From: Verrucomicrobiota bacterium
GTDB lineage: Bacteria; Verrucomicrobiota; Verrucomicrobiia; Opitutales; Opitutaceae
Direction: 5' to 3'
Assembly (NCBI GenBank): GCA_016721945.1
Contig: JADKHC010000004.1
Coordinates: 181,505 to 245,504, forward strand
Length of the DNA stretch: 64,000 nt
Below are positions 14,943 to 23,781 of the stretch, one piece after another. The notes under the pieces were generated by a model. That model was given only the letters and a program-made list of their open reading frames with translations. It had not been told where the DNA came from and made no database searches. The position numbers and the translations under genes were made by a program. Within the stretch, counting starts at the first letter, position 1, and each line of letters opens with the position of its first letter.

Positions 14943-16214
14943 TTATCCGGCTATCGCCCGATAGACGGTGCCGATGGTGATCGCGAGCTGAGCCCCTCCG
15001 CAGATCCACATCCCGAGCCGATAACGGCGCGTCGGACGGATTCCTGAGAGCAAGCTGGGCGTCAACGCGATGAGCAGAACGAGTATCGTTGGCTCAAAGT
15101 AGCGTTGGAAAACCTGTCGGTTGACCAGAAAGGTCGAGCCCCAGGCGATGATCGTGAGAAAAAACAGAGAGGATTCACGATGGAGGTTTTTCGTGTGAAG
15201 CGAGCTCCAGATTTTATGAATTGCCCATGCGCCGATGATCGCAAGCACAAGGAAGAGTAGACTGCGCTGTTGAACGGCGGGCAGGTGATCAGCGAGGTTC
15301 CACAAGTAACCGCCCCAACGGCCTTGCGCGTAGTTGGAGGTAGAGGGCGTGGCTAGCCAGAGGATGATCGTGCCGAGGATGGCAATAGCCAGCGATGTGG
15401 CTTTCGGCTTGGTTGAAAGTTCAGGTTTCCAGAGTCCGGGCGTGAAATAGGGCAAGGTGAACAAGCCGAATACAGCTAACAGATACAAAGGCCCCGCTGT
15501 TGAGAAGTGGATTGCCGTATCGCGCCATACCGGTGGAACGAAGCCGTGCCATTGCGAAATCAGGAAGAGCAGTACGCCGACGGGAGCGATGGCGATGGCG
15601 AGCGTTCGCAGGACGGTCCGTGAGTGGTTGGCGTTGGGCGAAGCGATGAACTCTGTTGCCGGAAGGACGACGAGCCAGATGGACGTTTGGCGCACGAAGA
15701 CAGCGGTGGCGTTGGTGAGAGAACCGAGCCAGGCGGGGGGCGTGGTGGGCCGAAGCTGGCTCAGGAGGGCGAGGGTGACGAGCAGCAGCGCGGCGTTGTC
15801 CGTGACGAGCCAACTGGCAGACTTGATGAAGAAATTTGAAAAGAGCAGCGGCAGCAGCGGGAGATAGGCGTCAGTTGGCGGCAGGCTTTTCCTTAGGTGA
15901 AGATAAAGCACCACCAGCACCAGCGCACTCACAGACCAGTTGATGAGGCGCAGCGTCCGGGTGCCCGTGCCGGTGACGAGGGAAACCGTGGCGAGTGTGT
16001 AATGATAGCCGGGGGCGGTGGCCGAAAGTGAATCGCTCCTGACGTCCAGCGCTGGCCAGTGCGCCGCAATCTGGCGGACAGCCGGCAGGTGGTAGCTCGA
16101 TTCGTCCTGCGAGTAATTGGATTCGCGGTCTGAAAAAATCAGAGGCCAGCAGAGGACGGCGAAGACAAGACCAAGCAGGACGACCTCAAGTCCCAGTTTC
16201 AATCGCGATGGCAT
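14943..16214 (-). CDS. GT-C-type membrane glycosyltransferase resembling DIE2/ALG10
   Basis: The 423-residue protein has roughly ten membrane helices. After the first helix is a periplasmic-side acidic motif, YSQDESSYHLPAVRQIAAHW, then TAPGYHYTLATVS. The QDE..YH.P..R order followed by PG.HY recalls the DE.FH.PQAQ...PGLY segment of eukaryotic ALG10 alpha-1,2-glucosyltransferase. The later AVFVRQTSIW matches the FFRQTNI.W motif of that family. ALG10 transfers glucose from dolichyl-phosphate glucose onto a lipid-linked oligosaccharide. By analogy this enzyme may add a sugar from polyprenyl phosphate at the periplasmic face. It lies at the downstream end of the - strand polysaccharide cluster, 107 bases after the oxidoreductase gene. 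Membership is inferred from motif resemblance only. Confidence 0.6.
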   Translation of the reverse strand: MPSRLKLGLEVVLLGLVFAVLCWPLIFSDRESNYSQDESSYHLPAVRQIAAHWPALDVRSDSLSATAPGYHYTLATVSLVTGTGTRTLRLINWSVSALVLVVLYLHLRKSLPPTDAYLPLLPLLFSNFFIKSASWLVTDNAALLLVTLALLSQLRPTTPPAWLGSLTNATAVFVRQTSIWLVVLPATEFIASPNANHSRTVLRTLAIAIAPVGVLLFLISQWHGFVPPVWRDTAIHFSTAGPLYLLAVFGLFTLPYFTPGLWKPELSTKPKATSLAIAILGTIILWLATPSTSNYAQGRWGGYLWNLADHLPAVQQRSLLFLVLAIIGAWAIHKIWSSLHTKNLHRESSLFFLTIIAWGSTFLVNRQVFQRYFEPTILVLLIALTPSLLSGIRPTRRYRLGMWICGGAQLAITIGTVYRAIAG

Positions 16215-16321
16215 GAATTAACGGTGCGCTGGGCTCGAAGAGCTAATGGTCGCGGAGCTGAAATGGGCTCGGCAGTCGGCGTGGCTAACGAAAGCGGAAG
16301 CCGAAGGGGCGAACGGGGCGG

Positions 16322-17719
16322 TTACGCCTTTCCTTCGATTTGGTCCGCGATTTCTTCGAGAGGATAAGTGATGATCTCGGCGAGCGTGGGATGATACCAC
16401 GGTGCCTTGAGCAGATCGAAAACCGTGGCGCGCATCGCGAGCGGACCGCTGAAACAATGAATGAGCTCGCCTGCATCTTTGCCGACAATCTCGGCGCCGA
16501 GGATGCGTCCACGTTTCGGCTCAGCCAAAACTTTTACGTAGCCGTAGTTGGCTTCCATGAGGATGGATTTGCCGTGATCGTTGAACGGGTAGTTGGCGCT
16601 CAAATACGCGATACCTTTTGCGTGGAGCTGTTTCTCGTGGAGTCCGATGGTCGCCAACTGGGGATCGGTGAAAACGACGTTGAGCACGAGGCCGTCGTCG
16701 ATCGGCTTTAGTTCTTTGAGACCGAAAGCGTGACGTGTGGCGAGTTCACCTTGGGCAATGGCGAGATGGACGATGTCGTACGGACCGGAAACGTCGCCTG
16801 CGGCGTAGATATGAGGAATGCTTGTTTGTTGAAAACGGTTCGTTATGACGCGGCCTTTGTCACTTGTCTTCACGCCAGCTGCGGCCAGATCCAGGCAGGC
16901 AGTGTCGGGCTCGCGGCCGAGAGCGTTGAAAAGATGCGCTGCGCGACGGACAACCGTTTTTCCGCCGGTGGTGAATCGTACCGAGACACCGTTTTTATCG
17001 CCCGAAATCTTTTCAATCTGTGTGTCTGTGAAGAGCTCGATGCCTTCATCGCGAAAAGCTTGCTGTACGACAACACTGGCTTCGGGCGAATGATCGCGCA
17101 GGATATTGGGACTGCGTTGTACGAGGGTGACGCGGCTGCCGATGCGATTGAGGAACTGGGCGAGTTCGCAGGCGACGATGCCGCCGCCGAGCACGATCAC
17201 ACTTTTCGGGATGAAATCGAGATCGAGTACGTCATCGCTTGTCCAGAATGGCGTTTCAGCGAGGCCGGGAAGCGGAGGCGTGCTGATGCGCGAACCCGTG
17301 GCGATAAGGACATGTTCGGCTTTGAGCTGTTTACCGTTGTCCAATTCGACTGTATGCGCGTCAACGAAGTGGGCGTTGCTGCGGAAGAGATCCCATTTGT
17401 CGGAGGCGAGCTGTTGGTCGCGATAACCAGCAAAGTCGGCGATGATCTTTTTCTTGCGCACATGGATCGCTTTCATGTCAGCAGCGGTGCGAGGGATTTT
17501 GAGACCGAAAGTTTTCCCTTTTTGTGCGAGATGCAGAACCTCGGCCATGTAGAGAAGCGTCTTGGAGGGCATGCAGCCGCGAAGGATGCAGAGGCCGCCG
17601 AGTTTCTGCGCTCCATCGACGAGTGCGACACGTTTGCCGAGACTGTGCGCAAGTTTAGCGGCGTTGAAACCGGCGCTGCCGGCACCGATCACGAGAAGGT
17701 CATAGGGCTTGGTTTTCAC
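16322..17719 (-). CDS. FAD-dependent pyridine nucleotide-disulfide oxidoreductase (dihydrolipoamide dehydrogenase-like)
   Basis: The 465-residue protein has the class I disulfide reductase layout: FAD-binding GAGSAGFNAAKLA, redox-active pair in GGLCILRGCMPSK, NAD(P)-binding GGGIVACELAQFLNRIG, second FAD motif IYAAGDVSG, and a C-terminal dimerisation domain with the catalytic HPTLAE. All key residues are present. LPD, mercuric reductase and soluble transhydrogenase share this plan. No mercury-binding N-terminal domain and no ketoacid dehydrogenase genes lie nearby, so the partner is unknown. The gene starts 20 bases after the sugar transferase stop and may be carried in the tail of the polysaccharide operon. 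Confidence 0.88.
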   Translation of the reverse strand: MKTKPYDLLVIGAGSAGFNAAKLAHSLGKRVALVDGAQKLGGLCILRGCMPSKTLLYMAEVLHLAQKGKTFGLKIPRTAADMKAIHVRKKKIIADFAGYRDQQLASDKWDLFRSNAHFVDAHTVELDNGKQLKAEHVLIATGSRISTPPLPGLAETPFWTSDDVLDLDFIPKSVIVLGGGIVACELAQFLNRIGSRVTLVQRSPNILRDHSPEASVVVQQAFRDEGIELFTDTQIEKISGDKNGVSVRFTTGGKTVVRRAAHLFNALGREPDTACLDLAAAGVKTSDKGRVITNRFQQTSIPHIYAAGDVSGPYDIVHLAIAQGELATRHAFGLKELKPIDDGLVLNVVFTDPQLATIGLHEKQLHAKGIAYLSANYPFNDHGKSILMEANYGYVKVLAEPKRGRILGAEIVGKDAGELIHCFSGPLAMRATVFDLLKAPWYHPTLAEIITYPLEEIADQIEGKA

Positions 17720-17739
17720 TGGCGATAGGGAATAGTTGT

Positions 17740-19098
17740 TTATCGCCCTTTTCCAAAGATCATTACGTGAATGGTCTTTAGGATGATCGAGGCGTCGAGG
17801 CGGAATGAAAAGTGGCGGATGTAATACAGGTCGTACTCAAGCTTGCGCTGAGTGTCGCCAATATTGGCTCCGTACGGGTAGTTGACCTGGGCCCAGCCCG
17901 TGATGCCGGGGCGCACGAGATGACGGAAATGATAACAGGGGATTTGCTGTTCGTAATCGGCGACGAGCCGCGCCCACTCCGCGCGGGGACCGATCAGGCT
18001 CATCTCGCCTTTGATGACGTTGAGGATTTGCGGAAGCTCGTCCAGTCGGCTGGCACGCAGAAAGCGGCCGACCTTGGTGATGCGGTTGTCGGCTACTTGT
18101 GCGTAGGGTATGCCGGTGACGTTTTGCCGCATGGAGCGAAATTTGTAGACTGAAAACGGTCTGCGGTTTTGGCCAATACGCGTCTGCTTGAAAAGAACAG
18201 GACCGCGGTCCTCCAGCCAGATGGCGATGCCTGCGAACACGAAAACGGGTATCGAGAGCACGAAACCGAACAGACCGAAACCGATATCGCTAATACGTTT
18301 CAACCGCTCGTAAACCGGTTCGCGCGCGATGTGAAAGCCCTCCTGAAAGAGCCAGGTTTGATTGAGGCGATAGAGCGGTATTTTTCTCCAGTAAAGCTGG
18401 TGAAATAGTTCTAACGTATAGGTCGGCACGCCTTTGAAATACAAATCAACCAGCTGCTGCGACACCTCTGGGGTGAGTTCGCTGTTGGACTCGCGTAGAA
18501 CCAACGCCTCGACGCCGAGCTGTCCTTTGGCGATCTGCGTGAGAACCTGCGACACAGGTACACCCGCACCAGGATGGGCATTCTTGTCTGCTTCGACAGA
18601 GTGCGTCGAAGCGTGAACCACAGGCTGCGTCATCTCGGCGAGTGCGCATTCCTCCATAAATTCCAAAGCACTGGTATGATCTCCCAGGAAAACGATGCTG
18701 CGTCCTCTGCGTTTCTTGTTTTGCAGATAGCTGCTGAAACGCCGGTATGAAAGCGTGAGCGGGACAAGCGCAAGAAAACTGATGCCGACAACCGCACGGC
18801 TTTGCTGAAGGGAATAATCGCTTGGGATTATGACGAAAGTGATCAGCAGGGTGCCGATCATCGCAGAGAGGAGCGCAATCGAATGCTGACTCGTGTATTC
18901 GAGGCTCAGCATGTCGGTCTGCGGCTTGTACCCATCGATCAAATACAGTGAAACGATCACGAACGCTACCGGCCCAAGCAGTGGCCAGGAAATGAAGCCA
19001 TGCAGGTCGTAGAGCAGGCGGACCGCGTTGAAAACCAGTCCGACCGACAGCGTGTCGAGTAGAAGCAGGGAAATCATTGTGCGACGTCCGGTTTTCAT
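17740..19098 (-). CDS. Exopolysaccharide polyprenyl glycosylphosphotransferase (initiating sugar transferase)
   Basis: The 452-residue protein has four to five N-terminal membrane helices (about 1-110) and a central soluble CoA-binding-like segment. One helix at about 270-290 precedes a C-terminal bacterial sugar transferase domain with RIGQNRRPFSVYKFRSM, LPQILNVIKGEMSLIGPR and RPGITGWAQVNYPYG. Such WbaP/WcaJ-type enzymes move a sugar phosphate from a UDP-sugar onto undecaprenyl phosphate and so start each glycan. It is the downstream-most biosynthetic gene of the cluster. Its ATG overlaps the stop of the preceding gene by four bases. Confidence 0.93.
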   Translation of the reverse strand: MKTGRRTMISLLLLDTLSVGLVFNAVRLLYDLHGFISWPLLGPVAFVIVSLYLIDGYKPQTDMLSLEYTSQHSIALLSAMIGTLLITFVIIPSDYSLQQSRAVVGISFLALVPLTLSYRRFSSYLQNKKRRGRSIVFLGDHTSALEFMEECALAEMTQPVVHASTHSVEADKNAHPGAGVPVSQVLTQIAKGQLGVEALVLRESNSELTPEVSQQLVDLYFKGVPTYTLELFHQLYWRKIPLYRLNQTWLFQEGFHIAREPVYERLKRISDIGFGLFGFVLSIPVFVFAGIAIWLEDRGPVLFKQTRIGQNRRPFSVYKFRSMRQNVTGIPYAQVADNRITKVGRFLRASRLDELPQILNVIKGEMSLIGPRAEWARLVADYEQQIPCYHFRHLVRPGITGWAQVNYPYGANIGDTQRKLEYDLYYIRHFSFRLDASIILKTIHVMIFGKGR

Positions 19099-20336
19099 TC
19101 GCTTGAGACTGGCTTGGTGCTCGGTGTGGCCGCAAGCGGCATTAGTCCGGTCAGCAGTGGCGACCAGATATTTACAGCGTGCTTAAGTTGACCCTTGGTT
19201 TCCCAGAATTGGATCGCGGCCTGGCGCAGGGCGGTTTGCTTGGCTACGTCGTCACGGAGAAGCTTGATCGCGTTGGCGGCGGCGGTGGGATCGCTACGGT
19301 CCATGGAAAAACCAAAACCGTTTGCCTGCACCAAGACGGCGATATCCGATTGAGGTGGGCCGATAAAAATTACAGGTCGACCCACGGCGGCGATACCATA
19401 AAGTTTGCTGGGGAACACGAGCTGTTCACAACCAGTGCGCAGTGTGACCACGTGGAGGTCGGGAAGGGCCAGCGTTTCGCGCAGCCGTTCTCGTGGCTGA
19501 GCGGGTTGAAAGAATATGTTCTCAAGCTGGCGTGAACGGGCTCCGGATTGCAGGCGCGATTTTTGAGCGCCATCGCCGATGAAGACGAACGCGATGTCGG
19601 GCTCCGAGCGCAGGGCGTCGGCGACCTCGAGGAGCGGATCGAGGTCGTGAACACGGCCAAGGTTGCCTGAATAGCCAATCACAAATTTGCCGACGAGTCC
19701 CCACTGGGCGCGGAGATCACTCGAGGTTGGTTCGGCAATGGGCGCTAGACCGGCAGGAGCCCAGTTGGGGCAAACGAAAATTTTATCCTGAGCGACACCG
19801 CAGGAGGCGACGAAGCCCGCCATATCGCTTCCGAGGACGACGCAACGGTCGGATCGACGCCAAGATTGATTACGCCAGTCGCGGAAGAGAAGCGGTAGGA
19901 GATTTCCGGATACGGCGGTGGCGATCTCTGGATAGACGTCCTGAATCCAATGAACGACATGCGCACTGCGTTTCAGAATGACGGAGGTGGCCGCGCAGCC
20001 CAGTAACGGCGGATCAGTCATCAGAACGACCGTGTCGCCGCGACGGACTGTTTTGGAAAGCAGACGCAGGGCTTTAACGGAAAAGGAAACGAAGTCCAGG
20101 GCTCGGCCAACGAGGTTGCGGCGGCCGAGGCGGCTGCTTCGGGTGCGAATGATCTCAACGCCATTTCTTGTTTCTGCAGCCGCGCATCCCGGTTGGCGGG
20201 GGTTGCTGGTTATGATCGTGACTGCGTGTCCGGCAACAACGAGAGCTTCGGCCAGGTCGGTGAGCAACTGGGCTGTCGCCGGTTCGTCCGGCCAGTAGAA
20301 ACGGTTGACGAAAATGATGCGGGGTGAAGCGCTCAT
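19095..20336 (-). CDS. Glycosyltransferase family 4 (WcaI-like)
   Basis: This is a GT-B glycosyltransferase of 413 residues. The N-terminal domain starts PRIIFVNRFYWPDEPATAQL, as in WcaI-like colanic acid enzymes. The C-terminal domain has IGYSGNLGRVHDLDPLL and an acceptor region with FPSKLYGIAAVGRPVIF. I chose the ATG at 20336, which overlaps the stop of the upstream GT2 gene by four bases; the open frame before it lies inside that gene. The donor and acceptor sugars cannot be read from the sequence. Confidence 0.88.
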   Translation of the reverse strand: MSASPRIIFVNRFYWPDEPATAQLLTDLAEALVVAGHAVTIITSNPRQPGCAAAETRNGVEIIRTRSSRLGRRNLVGRALDFVSFSVKALRLLSKTVRRGDTVVLMTDPPLLGCAATSVILKRSAHVVHWIQDVYPEIATAVSGNLLPLLFRDWRNQSWRRSDRCVVLGSDMAGFVASCGVAQDKIFVCPNWAPAGLAPIAEPTSSDLRAQWGLVGKFVIGYSGNLGRVHDLDPLLEVADALRSEPDIAFVFIGDGAQKSRLQSGARSRQLENIFFQPAQPRERLRETLALPDLHVVTLRTGCEQLVFPSKLYGIAAVGRPVIFIGPPQSDIAVLVQANGFGFSMDRSDPTAAANAIKLLRDDVAKQTALRQAAIQFWETKGQLKHAVNIWSPLLTGLMPLAATPSTKPVSSE

Positions 20337-21160
20337 GAGGGAACTCGTCGTCGGCGCAGCGCTTTGATTTCCTCGGCGATCCAATGCTCGTATCGAGCCA
20401 TCAGGATACAATACGACAGACCTGCACGACCATCGATGAAACCGCCTCGCCAACCGTATTGATACAAGAACCGGAGAGCGCCACGCGCGGGGAGACGTTG
20501 GCTAATTGCTTTCAATGCGCGTCGGCGCGTCAGCGCGTTGGGCGAGAGCAAGCGAAGCACGAGAGGTTTGGTTTCGCGGGGTCGCGCGAAAAAGGCGGCT
20601 GCTTCCTGACTGGCGTAGTGCCGGTGTTTTTGCTCCAGCTCGGCGTCGCTGTGTGCGGAAATATTGTGGAGATAGTTGGCGTTGAGTTGGCCGAGTTTCA
20701 TTTCCGGAGCTTCGCGCTGACCATGGCCAACCTGAACAAAACGAAAGCGCCGACCATGGCCGAACCGGGCCTGATAGGCAGGAAAATCGGTACAGTGCGG
20801 AATCCAGCGACCATGGTAGATCATGCGTGGTGCGACCATGAAACCGTCAATACCACCAGGGTTCTGCGCGGAGAGGTTGGAGCATTCGCGCAGGAGTTCC
20901 ACGGTCATCTGCTCGTCGGCGTCGAGGTGAAAAACCCAGTCATTTTTGAACGGGATGTGCTTGTGGGCGAAGTTGCGCTGGTCTGCAAAGTTGGTGAAGC
21001 GACGCTCTACAACACGGGCACCCGCAGCTTTGGCGATGTCACTGGTTCGGTCCGTCGAGCCCGAGTCGAGTACGACGATGTCATCACAGCCGAGCAAACT
21101 GGCGAGGCAGGCGGGAAGATTGCGCTCTTCGTTAAGCGTAAGAATGAGAACAGAGAACAT
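20333..21160 (-). CDS. Glycosyltransferase family 2 (WaaE/KdtX-like)
   Basis: The 275-residue GT-A enzyme starts FSVLILTLNEERNLPACLAS. It carries DDIVVLDSGSTDRT and the DXD-type motif FHLDADEQM, then YHGRWIPH, a pattern common in WaaE-like beta-glycosyltransferases of LPS core or exopolysaccharide synthesis. The gene lies three bases after the stop of the O-antigen ligase-like gene and overlaps the next gene by four bases. Confidence 0.9.
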   Translation of the reverse strand: MFSVLILTLNEERNLPACLASLLGCDDIVVLDSGSTDRTSDIAKAAGARVVERRFTNFADQRNFAHKHIPFKNDWVFHLDADEQMTVELLRECSNLSAQNPGGIDGFMVAPRMIYHGRWIPHCTDFPAYQARFGHGRRFRFVQVGHGQREAPEMKLGQLNANYLHNISAHSDAELEQKHRHYASQEAAAFFARPRETKPLVLRLLSPNALTRRRALKAISQRLPARGALRFLYQYGWRGGFIDGRAGLSYCILMARYEHWIAEEIKALRRRRVPS

Positions 21161-21163
21161 GGT

Positions 21164-22561
21164 TTAACTGGGGCGTTCGTGCATTTCCATTCGGGTCCAG
21201 CGCACGGCGCAAAAAAACGAGATCCAGAAAAACAAGGTCACGGCTGGATTGCCGAAGGGAAATTCGATTCCTGCGTAGAGCAAAATTAAACCACAGCCAG
21301 CGAAAAGGTATCGAGGGAGCGAGGTGATTTCAGGCGATCGGCGGATCAGAAGTAGAGGACAAAACAGAAACGACAGGAATAGGGTAGTCCCGATGGCACC
21401 GACTTCGGCGAGCAACTGCAACCAATCCGAGTGCGCGTCCTCGTAATGTTGTGGGAGATTGTCGCTGGCGTGTTGGTTGTTATAAAACGTGAACACAGTG
21501 CCGTAGGAGCCCAACCCCCAGCCGAACCACGGTCTATCGTTAGCCATGCGCCAGGTGTCTCCATAGAGTTGAGCGCGCGCGCCGAGGCCACCGATTTTAC
21601 GCATGTGCGAGATTTGCTCCTGGGTGTCGGTGATTCGTTCCTCGATCATGGGCCGGGCGAGGAAGTAAGCCAGCGCCAGGGCGACTATGCCTGTGAGAAT
21701 GAGAAAGAAACCCGGCATCGCGGTTGAGCGGCCCTGCTCCTTATGATGGCGAAAGACGCGCCGCAGGCCCTGGATGAGTCCTGCTGTGAGCAATAGGATA
21801 GCCAGCATTGTGCAGGAACGCGAAGTGCTGAGTGGGATGGTTACGCCCAGAAAGAAAATAGCCACGACTGCGGCGACGGCGGGCGAGTGCCAGAAGTCTC
21901 TATAACCAGTCCAAGGACGTAAATTAAAGAGCAGCCCAAGGCTCACCGAAAGCATGAGAACAGCGAAGGCGCCCCAATGGTTATGGTAGATGAATGAGGC
22001 GAAAAAAGTCGAGTTGGGCGAAGGTACCAGTCCGAAGAAGATCCCGCTAGCGTGTGTGAACTTTTGAAAAGAGCCAAAGACAGCAAGGAGCAATGCGTTG
22101 GCCGTTAGAAACAGCAGCAGTTCGCGCAGGGTACGACGATGACGGATGGCTAGCAGGAGGTTGAACGCCGAAAGGGAAATGGCATTGAAGAGCCAGAGTT
22201 CCTTGAGGGCGAGTTCTGGGCGTGCGTTGCACGGCCAAGCGGAAAGGTCGCCGCGAGGTGCGAATACCGAGCCGCCTTCAATGGTAACGATGCGCAAGGC
22301 TGGTTGGAGCAGACTCAAAAGCACCAGTAGGTTGAAGATGAGCCATGGAATGAGTAGGTAGAGCGTGGTTGCGGATGGAACTTTTTCGGCGCGACGTTCA
22401 CGCAACGCTGCCAGCGTGAGCAAGGGAGCGAGCGAGCCAATGCAAGAAATTGCGGTGACAGCCCAGTCTGAGCCACCACCGAAAGTCCATGAGGCAAACA
22501 CACCGAGCAGCGCGAGGTGCAACGCGGTAAGTATCTCCAGTTTTGAGCGGCCGGGGGTCAC
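21164..22561 (-). CDS. O-antigen ligase/polymerase-like membrane protein (Wzy_C family)
   Basis: The 465-residue protein has about eleven or twelve membrane helices and one large periplasmic loop. The loop and flanking helix hold the family signature (NDRPWFGWGLGSYGTVF, then HYEDAHSDWLQLLAEVG). Members join O-antigen to lipid A-core or polymerise repeat units, and sequence alone does not separate the two roles. The cluster holds a second multi-pass protein of this kind three genes upstream, so one may be a polymerase and the other a ligase. Start and stop overlap its neighbours in the operon pattern. Confidence 0.85.
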   Translation of the reverse strand: MTPGRSKLEILTALHLALLGVFASWTFGGGSDWAVTAISCIGSLAPLLTLAALRERRAEKVPSATTLYLLIPWLIFNLLVLLSLLQPALRIVTIEGGSVFAPRGDLSAWPCNARPELALKELWLFNAISLSAFNLLLAIRHRRTLRELLLFLTANALLLAVFGSFQKFTHASGIFFGLVPSPNSTFFASFIYHNHWGAFAVLMLSVSLGLLFNLRPWTGYRDFWHSPAVAAVVAIFFLGVTIPLSTSRSCTMLAILLLTAGLIQGLRRVFRHHKEQGRSTAMPGFFLILTGIVALALAYFLARPMIEERITDTQEQISHMRKIGGLGARAQLYGDTWRMANDRPWFGWGLGSYGTVFTFYNNQHASDNLPQHYEDAHSDWLQLLAEVGAIGTTLFLSFLFCPLLLIRRSPEITSLPRYLFAGCGLILLYAGIEFPFGNPAVTLFFWISFFCAVRWTRMEMHERPS

Positions 22562-23781
22562 GACTTTGATTTGGGCGCTTGCCCGGTGGCGTGTTCGAGC
22601 GCTGCGAGCAGGCCCTTGGTGGCATGGTCATAATTGTAGCTAGCGATACGTTCGGTTACGGCGGATCGCAGTGCGTGGCGGTCTCTACCCAAAGTTGAAA
22701 GCGCCTCACTCAGTTTTGCGCGGAGGTGCTCTGTCTGGCCTGCGTTGAAGACCCAGCCGGTGACGCGATCGGTTACCAGATCGGCCTGACAGCCGACGAG
22801 GTTGCTCACGAGACAGGGAAGGCCCATGTGCATGGCTTCATTGATTGCCAGGCCCCACGTTTCGTAATGACTACGCGAGGGAAGAACAAAGAGATCGGCC
22901 AGCAGGTAGCGCGAAGGCATTTCGCTCTGGTTAGCGAAGGGGAGGAAGTGAACTGCGATTTCAGGGCGAGCCGCAGCACGAGCCTGTAAGGTCGATTTCT
23001 CTGCGCCATCGCCGACAAAAACGAGCGCGGTATCGGGGTAGGCCAACTGGATAAAACACTCCAGCAGCGCGTACGGGTGTTTTTCAGGAATAAGCTTACC
23101 GGCGAAGAGAACTACCCGCGTGGAAGGCGCGATGCCGAGGGATGCACGCAAGGTCGCCGCACGCTCACGATAGGACTGATTGGCGGGATTAAAATGTTCG
23201 GCGTTCACTGCATGCGGTGCGAAGAATAGTTTTTCGTCTGGAACCCTGAGCTGTTGGAAGTAGTGCCGATTCGAGTTTCCAACATATGTGACGGCAGAAA
23301 ATTGCCGGTATAGCTGTTTTAAGACTAAACCTTTAAATAGAGATAAATGTCTGCGACCGAGCAGGTGGGAATCGCCTCGGAAAATGAGCGGTATACGGTT
23401 CAGTCGCGCCCAAACGACCAGCTTTAGATGGGTGTTATAGTTGTAGCCGAAGAGTAAAATGGCGTTTGGGCACCAGGCACGCAGATGCGACGGGAGCTCG
23501 GGGTTGCGTAGCCCATTGAAGCGAAGAAGATCGGGCTTGCTGGAGGTGTTGGGGACGATCTCGAAATCGTAACCGGTGGTTAAATCGACATCCCAGGAAA
23601 AGTTGGTGCCGAATTTTTTATCGAGCGAGGCTTTGAGTCCGGTTTCAGAGAGATAAAAAACCTTAAAGTTGAGTCCGGTATTTTCGCGCAGCCAGCGAAA
23701 CCACGGGCTGTAGTATTGCGTGGCATGTGAAAGCACGATCGCGAGGCGCGGGCCCGCAGGTTCGTTGGATGGAGAGGTCAT
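22558..23781 (-). CDS. Glycosyltransferase family 4
   Basis: The 407-residue protein is a GT-B enzyme. It starts with ATQYYSPWFRWL, typical of a subgroup found in exopolysaccharide clusters. The C-terminal nucleotide-sugar domain has VLFAGKLIPEKHPYALLE, FVGDGAEKSTLQ and the E(x7)E region SHYETWGLAINEAMHMGLP. The gene overlaps both neighbours by four bases. The specificity is unknown. Confidence 0.9.
   Translation of the reverse strand: MTSPSNEPAGPRLAIVLSHATQYYSPWFRWLRENTGLNFKVFYLSETGLKASLDKKFGTNFSWDVDLTTGYDFEIVPNTSSKPDLLRFNGLRNPELPSHLRAWCPNAILLFGYNYNTHLKLVVWARLNRIPLIFRGDSHLLGRRHLSLFKGLVLKQLYRQFSAVTYVGNSNRHYFQQLRVPDEKLFFAPHAVNAEHFNPANQSYRERAATLRASLGIAPSTRVVLFAGKLIPEKHPYALLECFIQLAYPDTALVFVGDGAEKSTLQARAAARPEIAVHFLPFANQSEMPSRYLLADLFVLPSRSHYETWGLAINEAMHMGLPCLVSNLVGCQADLVTDRVTGWVFNAGQTEHLRAKLSEALSTLGRDRHALRSAVTERIASYNYDHATKGLLAALEHATGQAPKSKS

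Noticed and set aside
16730..17728. A 332-codon frame on the + strand
   Set aside because: It is antisense to the disulfide oxidoreductase, whose motifs are complete; GC-rich codon bias explains the long open antisense frame.
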